Positions 48,211-59,503 of a stretch of 64,000 nt of DNA are shown here, piece after piece. How positions within the stretch are numbered: position 1 is the stretch's first letter; each line of letters begins with the position of its first letter. Both the position numbers and the translations under genes were made by a program. The notes under the pieces were generated by a model. It saw only the letters and a program-made list of their open reading frames with translations, did not search any database and had not been told where the DNA came from. The stretch is from Deinococcus yavapaiensis KR-236 (GTDB lineage Bacteria; Deinococcota; Deinococci; Deinococcales; Deinococcaceae): NCBI RefSeq assembly GCF_003217515.1, contig NZ_QJSX01000012.1, forward strand, positions 62,001 to 126,000, given 5' to 3'.

Positions 48211-48283
48211 AAATAAAAAAGCGGCTTTTCGCCGCTGATAAAAATAGGATACCGCCAGACTCTCTATTCGTCAAGGTATGCAG
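48211..48283 (-). repeat. Promoter-plus-hairpin repeat element, copy 1
   Basis: On the minus strand: CTGCATAC, then TTGACG (48274-48269), a 17-bp spacer, TATCCT (48251-48246), and at once AGCGGC-GAAAA-GCCGCT (48236-48220) with a T-rich tail (TTTTTATTT). The -35 hexamer starts exactly 17 nt after the stop of the YidD-like gene. Copy 2 at 53322-53399 has the same order and spacing. Transcription from this promoter would give an RNA of only about 30-40 nt unless the terminator is read through. Confidence 0.65.
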
Positions 48284-48291
48284 GCGGCTCT

Positions 48292-48621
48292 TCAAATCAC
48301 GCCGCAGCGGAAGGGAATCGGGATGGGACCGCAGCAGCACACGCCGCGAGCGCGAAAGCCGTCTTGCGTGACGCCTCGACTGCCCAGAAGGTCGTAAGCG
48401 TCACGGCAGGCGGCGAAACGCTCGAGGACGCTCGGCCATCCTTCGACGAGACCGTGCGTCTCCACGAGGCGCAGCACCGCCGCCGAGCAAGACTCGCCGC
48501 CGAAGTACGCGGCGTGCGCGCACCGAAATCCCTTCCAAGGAGACAAGCGCCGCCGATAGACTCGGATGCCCGACACGACGAGTCGCGTCGCCACGTTCGC
48601 TGTTCGTTCGATTGACGTCAT
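48292..48621 (-). CDS. YidD-like (DUF37) protein with cysteine-rich C-terminus
   Basis: 109 residues. The YidD (membrane protein insertion efficiency factor) pattern is seen in IRVYRRRLSPWKGFRCAHAAYFGGESCSAAVL and LVEGWPSVLERFAACRDAYDLLG, including the two family cysteines and the SP after the basic helix. The typical CRFxPTCSxYA block is altered (CAHAAYFGGESCS), and a tail VCCCGPIPIPFRCGVI is added. YidD helps insert membrane proteins next to YidC, but no rnpA, rpmH or yidC is near. It starts 4 bp after the SDR gene, so they are probably co-transcribed. Confidence 0.6.
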   Translation of the reverse strand: MTSIERTANVATRLVVSGIRVYRRRLSPWKGFRCAHAAYFGGESCSAAVLRLVETHGLVEGWPSVLERFAACRDAYDLLGSRGVTQDGFRARGVCCCGPIPIPFRCGVI

Positions 48622-48625
48622 GACT

Positions 48626-49525
48626 TCAAGCTCCCTGACCGATCATCTGCTCTTGACCTCCGTCGATGGTAAAGGTCGCGCCGTGAACGAAGTCCGCGTC
48701 CGGCGAGGCGAGGTACACGGCGAGCCGACCGATCTCCCACGGCAAGCCCGCCCGCTTCAGCGGGATGTTCTGCACTTGCCGCGCGTACTTTTGCGGATCG
48801 TCCTTCGCTTCCTGATTCATCGGCGTGAGAATCATTCCGGGAGCGATGTTGTTCACGTTGATGCGGTCGGGCGCGAGTTCCAACGCGAGCGTACGCGTGA
48901 GGTTACGCACCCCACCTTTCGCCGCGTCGTAGGCCGCCACGCCCTTCGAGGGAATCTCCTCGTGCACGGACGTCACGTTCACGATCTTGCCGCGCCCTCC
49001 CGACGCGCGCCGAAGGCGAATGAATTCCCGGCAGCAGTAGAACGGGCCGAACAAGTCGGCGCGGAGCGCGTCCTCCCACTCCTCGGGCGTCGTCTCGGCC
49101 ACTTCCTTTCGAGGGCCGCTCGACGCGGCGTTGTTCACGAGCACGAACGGCGTGCCGAGCGATCCTTGCACTTCCTCGAACAGCTTCGTGACGCTCGCCG
49201 GGTCGCGCTGATCGAGATGAATCACGGCGGCGCGCCGTCCGAGCTTCTCGACTTCGCGGCGCGTGTGCTCGGCACCTTCCCGGTCCTTCAGGAACGTGAT
49301 CGCCACGTCCGCTCCTTCGCGAGCGAACTCGATGGCAGTTCCCTGGCCGATGCCCGAGTCGGCCCCGGTCACGACGGCGACCACTCCTTCCAAGCGTCCC
49401 TTCGATCCGAAGTCTCGAGGTTCGGGCAATGGTGTCAAGTCCTGCTGCTGTCCCTCGGCCGTCATGGGGACATTGCACGCTCGGCGAGTGAAGGTCGACT
49501 CCGACTTCGGATGATCGTTCTTCAT
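48626..49525 (-). CDS. SDR-family oxidoreductase
   Basis: 299 residues. A 35-residue N-terminal extension (HPKSESTFTRRACNVP, EGQQQDLTPLPEP) precedes a classical short-chain dehydrogenase: TGADSGIG (NAD(P) motif), LVNNAAS, the catalytic Ser in VTSVHEE, YDAAKGG (Tyr-x-x-x-Lys) and PGMILTPM. The sequence and extension resemble glucose-1-dehydrogenase/YhxC-type general stress SDRs. No ribosome-binding site is evident before the ATG at 49525; a second ATG 20 codons in is the alternative. It is followed closely by the YidD-like gene. Confidence 0.85.
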   Translation of the reverse strand: MKNDHPKSESTFTRRACNVPMTAEGQQQDLTPLPEPRDFGSKGRLEGVVAVVTGADSGIGQGTAIEFAREGADVAITFLKDREGAEHTRREVEKLGRRAAVIHLDQRDPASVTKLFEEVQGSLGTPFVLVNNAASSGPRKEVAETTPEEWEDALRADLFGPFYCCREFIRLRRASGGRGKIVNVTSVHEEIPSKGVAAYDAAKGGVRNLTRTLALELAPDRINVNNIAPGMILTPMNQEAKDDPQKYARQVQNIPLKRAGLPWEIGRLAVYLASPDADFVHGATFTIDGGQEQMIGQGA

Positions 49526-49567
49526 CTTCGAGGAGGACGCGGCGAACGACTCAGGCGTCCTCCCGAG

Positions 49568-50260
49568 TCAGCGAGCCGAACGTCCGATTGGTGTGGCGAG
49601 CTCAGGATGTCCCGCCTCGACGAGGGCCTTGTCGCGAATACGGCACGAATCGCACACCCCGCACGGTTCCTCGCCGCCCTGATAGCACGACCACGTCTCC
49701 ACAATCGGCACGCCAAGTTCCAAGGCCGTCTTGACGATGTCCGTCTTCGTCATCAAGACGAGGGGCGCCACCAGCTTCGCGCCTCGACCTTCCAAGCCCG
49801 CCTTCGTCGCGAGGTCCGCGAGCTTCTGGAACGCCTCGAGGTACTCGGGGCGGCAGTCCGGGTAGCCGCTGTAATCCACCGCGTTGATGCCCAGGTAGAT
49901 CGCGTCCGCGTCGATCGCCTCGGCGAGGCTCAATCCCACGGCGATGAAGACGGTGTTGCGTCCCGGCACGTACGTCTGTGGAATCACGCCTTCCTCCGTC
50001 CCTCCGGTGGGCACGTCAATGCGCTCGTCGGTGAGGGCGCTGCCACCCCACGAGCTGATGTTCACGTCCACGACCCGGTGCCGAGCGCCGAACAACCGGG
50101 CGATGCTCGCGGCGCGCTCGAGTTCGATCGTGTGACGTTGTCCGTAGCGAAAGGACAGGGCGGTGACGTCGTACCCGTCGCGCTTCGTGGCGATGGCGAG
50201 GGTGGTGCTGGAGTCCAGCCCACCGGACAGCAGGACGACGGCGCGTTTCGGTGCGGTCAT
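49568..50260 (-). CDS. queC: 7-cyano-7-deazaguanine (preQ0) synthase QueC
   Basis: 230 residues. The PP-loop SGGLDSS (12-18) and the Zn-binding cysteines in CYQGGEEPCGVCDSC near the end identify QueC, which converts 7-carboxy-7-deazaguanine to preQ0 with ATP and ammonia. DCRPEYLEAF and YVPGRNTVF are also family blocks. It is the last gene of the queF-queD-queE-queC operon, starting 2 bp after the queE stop. Confidence 0.95.
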   Translation of the reverse strand: MTAPKRAVVLLSGGLDSSTTLAIATKRDGYDVTALSFRYGQRHTIELERAASIARLFGARHRVVDVNISSWGGSALTDERIDVPTGGTEEGVIPQTYVPGRNTVFIAVGLSLAEAIDADAIYLGINAVDYSGYPDCRPEYLEAFQKLADLATKAGLEGRGAKLVAPLVLMTKTDIVKTALELGVPIVETWSCYQGGEEPCGVCDSCRIRDKALVEAGHPELATPIGRSAR

Positions 50261-50262
50261 GT

Positions 50263-50955
50263 TCAGTACCCCAATTCCACGTTCCCGCCGAGCGGGATGA
50301 GGCGCTTGTCGCTGTGCGCGTCGAGGTCGTCGGCGCGGTAGAGCTTGTGCATCTGGTACCCGGCTCGAAGGCGAGGATTCGCTTTCACGGCTTCGGTGAT
50401 GGCGTTGAGCACCGCCGCGTCACGTTCGCGGGCTTTGCTCCACTCGGGGTGCAGCCAGATCACCGCGTCATCCCGCAACCCTTCGAGGGTGTCGAGGCCC
50501 GCCTTGATGTCGGAAACGTCGTGCACGATGATCTTCACCTCGTCCGCACGAGCGACCACCGAGCGCACGGGAAGCTGCCCGAAGGGTTTGGGCGAGAGCG
50601 TCACCCAATCGAGATCACCGCGAAGCTCGGCGATGCCGCTCGTCTCCAAGTGCACTCGGCGGCCGAGCGCGTGCAGTTCGCGCACGAGCTCGGTCAGGTC
50701 GAAGAGAATCGGCTCTCCACCGGTAACCACGACGACCGCCCCGGGAGGGCTGTCCTGCTCGACGCACCCCGCGATCTCCCGAGGCGCCATGAGCACCACG
50801 CCTTGCGGCCGGTAGTCTTTGTGCCACGTGCCCGCACTGTCACACCACGGGCAGGCTTGCGGGCAGCCGTAGAGGCGCACGAAGTACGCCGCGCGACCTA
50901 AATGCACGCCTTCGCCTTGCCAGGTGTAGAAGCGTTCGTAGACGGGTAACTTCAT
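50263..50955 (-). CDS. queE: 7-carboxy-7-deazaguanine synthase QueE (radical SAM)
   Basis: 230 residues from the ATG at 50955, which overlaps the queD stop (ATGA). The radical SAM cluster motif is CPQACPWC (C31, C35, C38), preceded by YERFYTWQGEGVHLGRAAYFVRLYG as in QueE. VVVTGGEPILF and ETSG are the usual downstream blocks. It contracts 6-carboxytetrahydropterin to 7-carboxy-7-deazaguanine with SAM as cofactor. Confidence 0.95.
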   Translation of the reverse strand: MKLPVYERFYTWQGEGVHLGRAAYFVRLYGCPQACPWCDSAGTWHKDYRPQGVVLMAPREIAGCVEQDSPPGAVVVVTGGEPILFDLTELVRELHALGRRVHLETSGIAELRGDLDWVTLSPKPFGQLPVRSVVARADEVKIIVHDVSDIKAGLDTLEGLRDDAVIWLHPEWSKARERDAAVLNAITEAVKANPRLRAGYQMHKLYRADDLDAHSDKRLIPLGGNVELGY

Positions 50956-51362
50956 TCCCAGTACTCGCACGCGGAATCCGGCGTTTCCCACACCGTGACC
51001 TTGAGGCGAAGGTCGGCGCCGTCGTCTCCTTCGGGCAAGTCGAAGCGCACGCGGCGCATCGTCTCGTGGTGGATGAAGGCGGCGATGACTTCAGCGGTGG
51101 TGTCGTCGCCGAGGGCGGGCAGATCGTTGAGGTACGCGTGGTCGAGACCGCCCGCGTCAACGTCCTTCTTCGGCCACTTGAGGGTCTTGAAGTCGGCGAC
51201 CATGATGTTGCGCTTGACGTGCGCGCTCGGTCTGAGGCGGTCCGATTGCAGTTCTATGCGCACGCGGTAGGTGTGGCCGTGCAAGCGACCGCAGGGACCG
51301 TCGTACCCGGTGATGGTGTGCGCGGAGTCGAACGTGAACTCCGTCGTTAACTTCCAAGGCAC
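50952..51362 (-). CDS. queD: 6-carboxy-5,6,7,8-tetrahydropterin synthase QueD
   Basis: 136 residues from the GTG at 51362, 2 bp after the queF stop. Zn ligands are H15 (FDSAHT) and H28/H30 in CGRLHGHTY, with the catalytic C24 in the same block; DHAYLND carries the catalytic His-Asp pair. It makes 6-carboxytetrahydropterin from dihydroneopterin triphosphate for QueE. GGGAAG a few bases upstream is a possible ribosome-binding site. Confidence 0.9.
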   Translation of the reverse strand: MPWKLTTEFTFDSAHTITGYDGPCGRLHGHTYRVRIELQSDRLRPSAHVKRNIMVADFKTLKWPKKDVDAGGLDHAYLNDLPALGDDTTAEVIAAFIHHETMRRVRFDLPEGDDGADLRLKVTVWETPDSACEYWE

Positions 51363-51364
51363 GT

Positions 51365-51805
51365 TTACTTCCCGGGCGCCGTGTACTTCGCCGTGACGAC
51401 GGTGTTGATGCCGCCGCGCACGCCGTAGTCGGCGGTGACCGTCATGCTCAGCGGATCGAGGAGTTTCACGAGGTCGGCGAGGACGCGGCGCGTGGCGTGC
51501 TCGTGGTAGATGCCGACGAAACGGTAGCTCGTGAGGTAGTACTTCAAGCTCTTGAGCTCCACGCACTTGTCGCGCGGCACGTAGCGAATCTCGAGCTTGC
51601 CGAAGTCGGGCAGACCGCTCCACGGGCAGACGGGGCTGAACTCGTCGGTGGCGATGACGATCTCGATGGGTTCGCCGGGGTAGGGCGAGAGGTCGTCTTC
51701 GCGGACGTGCTCGAAGGTGTCGAGGACTTGGGTGTCGATGGCGTCGAGGCCTTGCACGTCGTAACGGCGCGCGAAGCCCTGAGCGGGCGCTTCCTGCGTA
51801 GTCAT
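51365..51805 (-). CDS. queF: NADPH-dependent 7-cyano-7-deazaguanine reductase QueF
   Basis: 146 residues, the short type I QueF. The catalytic Cys is C60 in FSPVCPWSGLPDFG, and the substrate motif is CVELKSLKYYL. It reduces preQ0 to preQ1, so the operon leads to queuosine rather than stopping at preQ0. It is the first gene of the operon, with GGAGA 8 nt before the ATG. GTP cyclohydrolase is not in the window. Confidence 0.95.
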   Translation of the reverse strand: MTTQEAPAQGFARRYDVQGLDAIDTQVLDTFEHVREDDLSPYPGEPIEIVIATDEFSPVCPWSGLPDFGKLEIRYVPRDKCVELKSLKYYLTSYRFVGIYHEHATRRVLADLVKLLDPLSMTVTADYGVRGGINTVVTAKYTAPGK

Positions 51806-51870
51806 TTGTAGGGTCTCCTTCTCGGCGGCATGTCACCGCCAGATCAGCAAAACAGGCCGATCCGCCGGTG

Positions 51871-51876
51871 ATTCTA
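51871..51876 (-). promoter_or_regulatory. -10 box of the queF-queD-queE-queC operon
   Basis: TAGAAT on the minus strand, about 65 nt before the queF ATG. The leader between them contains a short hairpin (GGCGG, TGACATG, CCGCC) just before the ribosome-binding site. I do not see a preQ1 riboswitch consensus in it. Confidence 0.45.
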
Positions 51877-51927
51877 GCGCTCGCGGCGCACCGAATTGTG
51901 TACGCGCCGAGTCGGAGGGAGGTGTGA

Positions 51928-52128
51928 TCACGCCGGTTTGGACGGTTTGCCCTCCGGGACTTTGGTCTTGTCGGCGTGTTCGATGGCGACGTCGCCGCCT
52001 TGTGTCTCGCCGAGGTCTTGGAGTTCCTCCGCGACCTTCTTCGACGTCTCGGGCGTCCAGTTGCGCGCGTGCTTTCCCGTCAAGAGGGCGGCTTCGCTCG
52101 TCTCGTCTTGTTCGTTCTCGTGCGGCAT
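51928..52128 (-). CDS. 66-residue acidic, hydrophilic protein of unknown function
   Basis: 66 residues: MPHENEQDETSEAALLTGKH, then NWTPETSKKVAEELQDLGE and a Lys/Pro/Ala-rich tail. There is no hydrophobic segment, and the middle is probably helical. The composition fits a small stress-type or disordered protein; no family is recognised. It is supported by a TATGGT box 6 nt before the ATG (leaderless) and by normal codon use. Confidence 0.65.
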   Translation of the reverse strand: MPHENEQDETSEAALLTGKHARNWTPETSKKVAEELQDLGETQGGDVAIEHADKTKVPEGKPSKPA

Positions 52129-52134
52129 GACCAG

Positions 52135-52140
52135 ACCATA
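52135..52140 (-). promoter_or_regulatory. -10 box of a leaderless promoter (66-residue protein)
   Basis: TATGGT on the minus strand, 6 nt before the ATG at 52128. Confidence 0.5.
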
Positions 52141-52184
52141 GGGGGACGGGGCGGCGAGCGCGTGATGATCGGCTTTGCATCGAT

Positions 52185-53153
52185 TCACTCTATGAACGCG
52201 CGACTCCTCGTCATGCCCGGCTCGCTTTGCGCTCGCTTGCGAACGACGTTCAGGATGCTTTGCTGCAAGTCGCTCATGATGGCGTTCACGGCCCAGCCCA
52301 CGTAGCGGCCCACGTGCGAGTGAACGCGTTGCGTACTCGTGAGGTGCAGCAGCACGAGGCCGTTCCCGAGGCTCTCGATGTCGTAGCGTCCGGACACGAC
52401 ATCGAACGTCTCGCCGCCCACGCGGACGTGCCGATCGAGTCGGCCCGGATCGCGCGCCTCGATACGAAAGGCGAGACTTCGGCCCGGCTCCCACACAGTC
52501 ACGGTCTCCCGAAAGCTCAAGCCGTCCGCGAAGGTGGCGGTGCGCACCCCGCCCACCCCCGCGCGGTCCAAAACGGCCGCCACCGGACGCGGCAACCCGA
52601 TCGCGTGCGACCAGCTCGGCGTGAATTCGTCGTCGCGAATTCGAGGAACGCTTTGGATTTGACGCCACACGTCCGCGGGCGTGGCTTGGATGACGACGCT
52701 GTTTTGAGTGGTTCGGTACGTCGCGTCGACCGAGCGGGCGCGTTCGAGCGGCGCGGCGACGTACGGCACGGCGAGCGCGAGCATCACCGCGCCGACTTTC
52801 GTGGACCGTCCTCGCAAGAGAAAGCCGAGGCCGCCTCCGACGAACGCGGCGAGGTACAAGATCGGCAGGGCGAACACGAGGCAGATCAACCCTTCCCAAG
52901 CGAGCAGGAGGGCGGTGAGCGCGAAGGTCATGACCGACAGCAGCACCCGCAGGGCGACCGTTCCGAATCCCTCCTCGCGCCGCGTCAGGGCGCCCGAGGT
53001 CACGCCGAGCGCGAAGGGCACGAGCAGCAGGAACGACCAGATCATGAGGTCGCCCGCACGATCGAACAGAGCGTAGGCGGTGAGGCCGTACGCGACTCCG
53101 ACGACCGCGCCGACGACCGTGACGATCCAAGTGTTGCGTCGTTCTTGCCTCAT
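52185..53153 (-). CDS. Membrane protein with a C-terminal SRPBCC-like domain
   Basis: 322 residues. Four or five hydrophobic segments fill residues 8-135 (WIVTVVGAVVGVAYGLTAYALF, WSFLLLVPFALGVTSGAL, ALRVLLSVMTFALTALLLAW, CLVFALPILYLAAFVGGGLGFLL). From about 150 a SRPBCC/START-like domain follows (SVVIQATPADVWRQIQSVPRI, VWEPGRSLAFRIEA, GRYDIESLGNGLVLLHLTSTQR), likely binding a lipid or hydrophobic ligand. The function is unknown. The ATG follows TACGCT by 5 nt with no ribosome-binding site, so it may be leaderless. Confidence 0.75.
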   Translation of the reverse strand: MRQERRNTWIVTVVGAVVGVAYGLTAYALFDRAGDLMIWSFLLLVPFALGVTSGALTRREEGFGTVALRVLLSVMTFALTALLLAWEGLICLVFALPILYLAAFVGGGLGFLLRGRSTKVGAVMLALAVPYVAAPLERARSVDATYRTTQNSVVIQATPADVWRQIQSVPRIRDDEFTPSWSHAIGLPRPVAAVLDRAGVGGVRTATFADGLSFRETVTVWEPGRSLAFRIEARDPGRLDRHVRVGGETFDVVSGRYDIESLGNGLVLLHLTSTQRVHSHVGRYVGWAVNAIMSDLQQSILNVVRKRAQSEPGMTRSRAFIE

Positions 53154-53321
53154 GGCTCAGCGTAACGTCCAAAGGCTTGGGCGGAAAAGGAGATGGCTCG
53201 AACGAAGTTCCTCCTGCCCGTTCCCCCGATCGAGCGCGCCTCGGGAGCCCGAGTTCACCCGCGAAGGCTCGCACGACAAGCGCGGTGACGCGGGAAGGAT
53301 CAATCCGTCGAGGCGTCGAGC

Positions 53322-53399
53322 GAAAAACGAAAAAAGCGGTCTTTCGACCGCTGATAAGAAAAGGATACCGTGTTATTCGTCGTGCGTCAACGTATGCAG
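53322..53399 (-). repeat. Promoter-plus-hairpin repeat element, copy 2
   Basis: On the minus strand: CTGCATAC, TTGACG (53390-53385), 17-bp spacer, TATCCT (53367-53362), then AGCGGTC-GAAA-GACCGCT (53352-53335) and a T-rich tail. It begins 17 nt after the ribonucleotide reductase stop, as copy 1 does after the YidD-like gene. The stem bases differ from copy 1 in a compensatory way (GGC/GCC versus GGTC/GACC), which supports a conserved RNA or terminator structure. Confidence 0.65.
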
Positions 53400-53407
53400 C
53401 CCGAAAT

Positions 53408-56878
<3,471 letters not shown>

Positions 56879-56984
56879 GGAGCTCCTTGACAATGGGCTG
56901 GGGTTCCCGGCGAAATCGGCGGGAGAGGGGCTGGATGGGGTGGCACGACGAGTGGACGACGAAGCTCGCTCGCTTTAGGCATAT

Positions 56985-57013
56985 GTTGTACCTGTTTGGC
57001 CGTCTCGATACAA
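56985..57013 (-). promoter_or_regulatory. Promoter of the ribonucleotide reductase gene
   Basis: On the minus strand: TTGTAT (57013-57008), 17-bp spacer, TACAAC (56990-56985). It predicts a leader of about 100 nt before the ATG. The leader is too short for a full cobalamin riboswitch, and none is recognisable. Confidence 0.5.
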
Positions 57014-57017
57014 GATC

Positions 57018-57046
57018 TTGACAGGAAGCGGCAGCTCCTCTATGGA
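57018..57046 (+). promoter_or_regulatory. Distal promoter of the penicillin-acylase-family gene
   Basis: TTGACA (57018-57023), 17-bp spacer, TATGGA (57041-57046). It is divergent from the reductase promoter with its -35 only 4 bp away, so one bound regulator could affect both. Confidence 0.5.
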
Positions 57047-57124
57047 AGCTGAGCGAGCGATGAGCTTGAAGCGAGGGTATTAAAGCACACCCGCCCGAAC
57101 CGTTCCACCAAATGAGAAGCGCGC

Positions 57125-57130
57125 TACACT
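57125..57130 (+). promoter_or_regulatory. Possible proximal -10 box of the penicillin-acylase-family gene
   Basis: TACACT, 30 nt upstream of the TTG start. It is an alternative to the distal promoter; the -35 is poor. Confidence 0.35.
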
Positions 57131-57160
57131 GACCTTCAGTTCAAGATTGGGAGGTCGTTC

Positions 57161-59503
57161 TTGCGTCTCTTGCTTCGTGTGCTCGGCTCACTGCTGGGCC
57201 TCATCGTCCTCGCGGCGGTCGCCGCGTTTCTCTTCGTGTCGTTCACGGCCGCGCCGCGAACGACAGGCACGGTTCGTGTGTCGGGCCCGAGCGGTCCCGT
57301 CACCATCACGCGCGACGTGCACGGCGTTCCCCACATCGTCGCGACGGCGAGCGACGAGGACGCCTTGTTCGGCCTCGGCTTCGTCCACGCTCAAGACCGC
57401 TTGTGGCAGATGGAATTCCAAAGGCGCGTCGGCGCCGGTCGCCTCAGCGAGGTGCTGGGATCCGCCGCCGTGGAACAGGACAAGTTTTTACGCACCTGGG
57501 GCTTTTACCGCGCGGCGCGCCAAGCGTTGCCCGCCTTGAGCGCACGCACGCGACGCCTGCTCACGGCTTACACGGCGGGCGTGAACGCGGGCATCGCGCA
57601 AGGCAAGCGCCCGCTGGAGTTTCGTTTGCTGCGCTTCGAGCCCGAGACGTGGACGGACGTCGACTCGCTCGTGTGGTCGAAGCTCATGGCCTTCGACCTC
57701 GGCGGAAACTGGGAAGAGGAACTCGGCGGGCAGGACGTCGCCGAGAAGCTCGGCAAGGACCAAGTTCCCCTCCTCTACCCCGCCTATCCGAAGGACGGCC
57801 CGACGATTCTCAGCGCGGTCGACTTGCAGCACGGCAACTCGGCGCGCGTCGCGCCTTCCACCTCCTCGGCCTTGCTGCCCGCGACGCGCGCCGCGCTGCG
57901 CGCTCAGCTCGACGTCGCGCACGGTCTCGGCTTTCGGCCCGACCCGGACAAGGGCAGCAACAACTGGGTGATCTCGGGCCGCTTCACGAAGAGCGGCAAA
58001 CCTCTGCTCGCCGACGATCCGCACCTCGGCCTCTCGGCGCCGATGCTGTGGTACCTCGCCGAGCTGAAAGGTCCGACCCTCCACGTCATCGGCGCGACGA
58101 TTCCCGGCTTGCCCGGCGTCGTGATCGGGCGCACCGAGCGCGTCGCGTGGGGCGTGACGAACACCGGACCCGACGTTCAAGACCTTTTCGTGCTGCCCGA
58201 GAACGCCAAGGTCAAGAGCCGCGAGGAAGTCATCAAGGTCAGCGGCAAGCCCGACGTGCGCCTCACCGTGCAAGAAAGCACCTTCGGCCCGATCATCACG
58301 GGGGTGGGCGGCGTGACGCGCCAGCGAGTGGCGCTTCGTTGGCCCGCGCTCGATCCCGGTGATACGACCCTCGACGCGTTCTTGGGTTTGAACTACGCGC
58401 GCGACTGGCAAGACTTCCGAACGGCGCTTCGGTCTTTCGTCGCGCCGATGCAAAACTTCGTGTACGCCGACGTGAGCGGCAACATCGGCTACATCGCGCC
58501 CGGCAAGATTCCCGTGCGCGACGGCTGGGACGGTCGTCTGCCCGTGACCGGCGACGGTTCGAAGCGCTGGACGGGTTACGTGGCGTTCGACGACTTGCCG
58601 TACGTGTACAACCCGCCCGAGGGGCTCATCGTCACGGCGAACAACAAGGCGGTCCCCGATTCGTATCCGTACCTGCTCGCGAACGATTCGATGTGGGCCG
58701 CGCCGTACCGCGCTCAGCGCATCCTGCAACTTGTGAAGGACAAGGTTGGCCTCACCGTGACCGACATGCAGGCCGCGCAATACGACGTGCAAAGCTTGCT
58801 GTGGGCGGACTTCAAGGACGCCTTGCTGAAGACGACGCCGAAAGACGACGTCTCGAAGTCGGCGCTGAACGCGCTGCGAAGCTGGAACGGACGGCAAACG
58901 CTCGACTCGGTCGGCAGCAGCGTGTTCGCCGCGTGGTACTCGGAATTGTCCACGATGCCGATGGACGAGTTGCGCCAAGACGGGCACTGGAACTCTCCGG
59001 CGTTCCTCTTGACGCAACTGCAAAAAGACGGGCCTTACTGCCGAGCGGCGCAGACGGTGACGTCGTGCGAAGACTGGCTGGCCGTGACGCTGCAACGCGC
59101 GACCGCCAAGCTCGCCAAGCAACTCGGCCCCGACGTGAGCGGGTGGCGCTGGGAACGTCTGCACAAGACGGCGAGCAACCACCGCGCGCTCGGCGGCGTG
59201 AAGGCCGTCAATTGGATTTGGAATCGCTCGATCGCCTCGGCGGGCGGCCTTTCCACGGTGAACGTCGGCAGTTACGACCTCGACACGTTCTCGCAGACGA
59301 ACGCGCCGAGTTACCGTCACGTCGTCGATCTCGCCGACATGAACGCCAGTCGCTTCGTCGGCACGCTCGGTCAGTCGGGCAATCCGCTCGACGCGCGCTA
59401 CGACGATCAGCAGGCGTTGTGGCGCGACGGGAAGTACCTGCCGATGAGCACGAACGAGCAAGACTGGGGCCGCACGCAAGTTCTCACGCTTCGGCCGAAG
59501 TGA
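57161..59503 (+). CDS. Penicillin-acylase-family (Ntn) amidohydrolase
   Basis: 780 residues from the TTG at 57161 (GGGAGG 6 nt upstream). An N-terminal hydrophobic segment (VLGSLLGLIVLAAVAAFLFVSF) exports or anchors it. The alpha chain starts TITRDVHGVPHIVA, with GFVHAQDRLWQMEFQRR. Autocatalytic cleavage would occur at G265-S266 (DKGSNNWVISG), giving the Ser nucleophile at the beta-chain start; ADDPHLGLSAP and YADVSGNIGYIAPGKIPVR follow. Members cleave N-acyl homoserine lactones, penicillins or fatty-acyl amides; the substrate is unknown. Its end overlaps the convergent TrmK-like gene by 20 bp. Confidence 0.9.
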   Translation: MRLLLRVLGSLLGLIVLAAVAAFLFVSFTAAPRTTGTVRVSGPSGPVTITRDVHGVPHIVATASDEDALFGLGFVHAQDRLWQMEFQRRVGAGRLSEVLGSAAVEQDKFLRTWGFYRAARQALPALSARTRRLLTAYTAGVNAGIAQGKRPLEFRLLRFEPETWTDVDSLVWSKLMAFDLGGNWEEELGGQDVAEKLGKDQVPLLYPAYPKDGPTILSAVDLQHGNSARVAPSTSSALLPATRAALRAQLDVAHGLGFRPDPDKGSNNWVISGRFTKSGKPLLADDPHLGLSAPMLWYLAELKGPTLHVIGATIPGLPGVVIGRTERVAWGVTNTGPDVQDLFVLPENAKVKSREEVIKVSGKPDVRLTVQESTFGPIITGVGGVTRQRVALRWPALDPGDTTLDAFLGLNYARDWQDFRTALRSFVAPMQNFVYADVSGNIGYIAPGKIPVRDGWDGRLPVTGDGSKRWTGYVAFDDLPYVYNPPEGLIVTANNKAVPDSYPYLLANDSMWAAPYRAQRILQLVKDKVGLTVTDMQAAQYDVQSLLWADFKDALLKTTPKDDVSKSALNALRSWNGRQTLDSVGSSVFAAWYSELSTMPMDELRQDGHWNSPAFLLTQLQKDGPYCRAAQTVTSCEDWLAVTLQRATAKLAKQLGPDVSGWRWERLHKTASNHRALGGVKAVNWIWNRSIASAGGLSTVNVGSYDLDTFSQTNAPSYRHVVDLADMNASRFVGTLGQSGNPLDARYDDQQALWRDGKYLPMSTNEQDWGRTQVLTLRPK

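Noticed and set aside
45549..48371. 940-codon plus-strand open frame opposite the molybdopterin hydroxylase
   Set aside because: The translation is R/H/V-rich without domains, while the minus strand carries a complete enzyme and the YbaK gene.
51806..51870. preQ1 riboswitch before queF
   Set aside because: No preQ1-I pseudoknot pattern (A-rich tail with CUA) is visible; only a small hairpin next to the ribosome-binding site.
56879..56985. Cobalamin riboswitch before the B12-dependent ribonucleotide reductase
   Set aside because: The predicted leader is only about 100 nt and the B12-box and other conserved cores are not recognisable. A covariance-model search would settle it.
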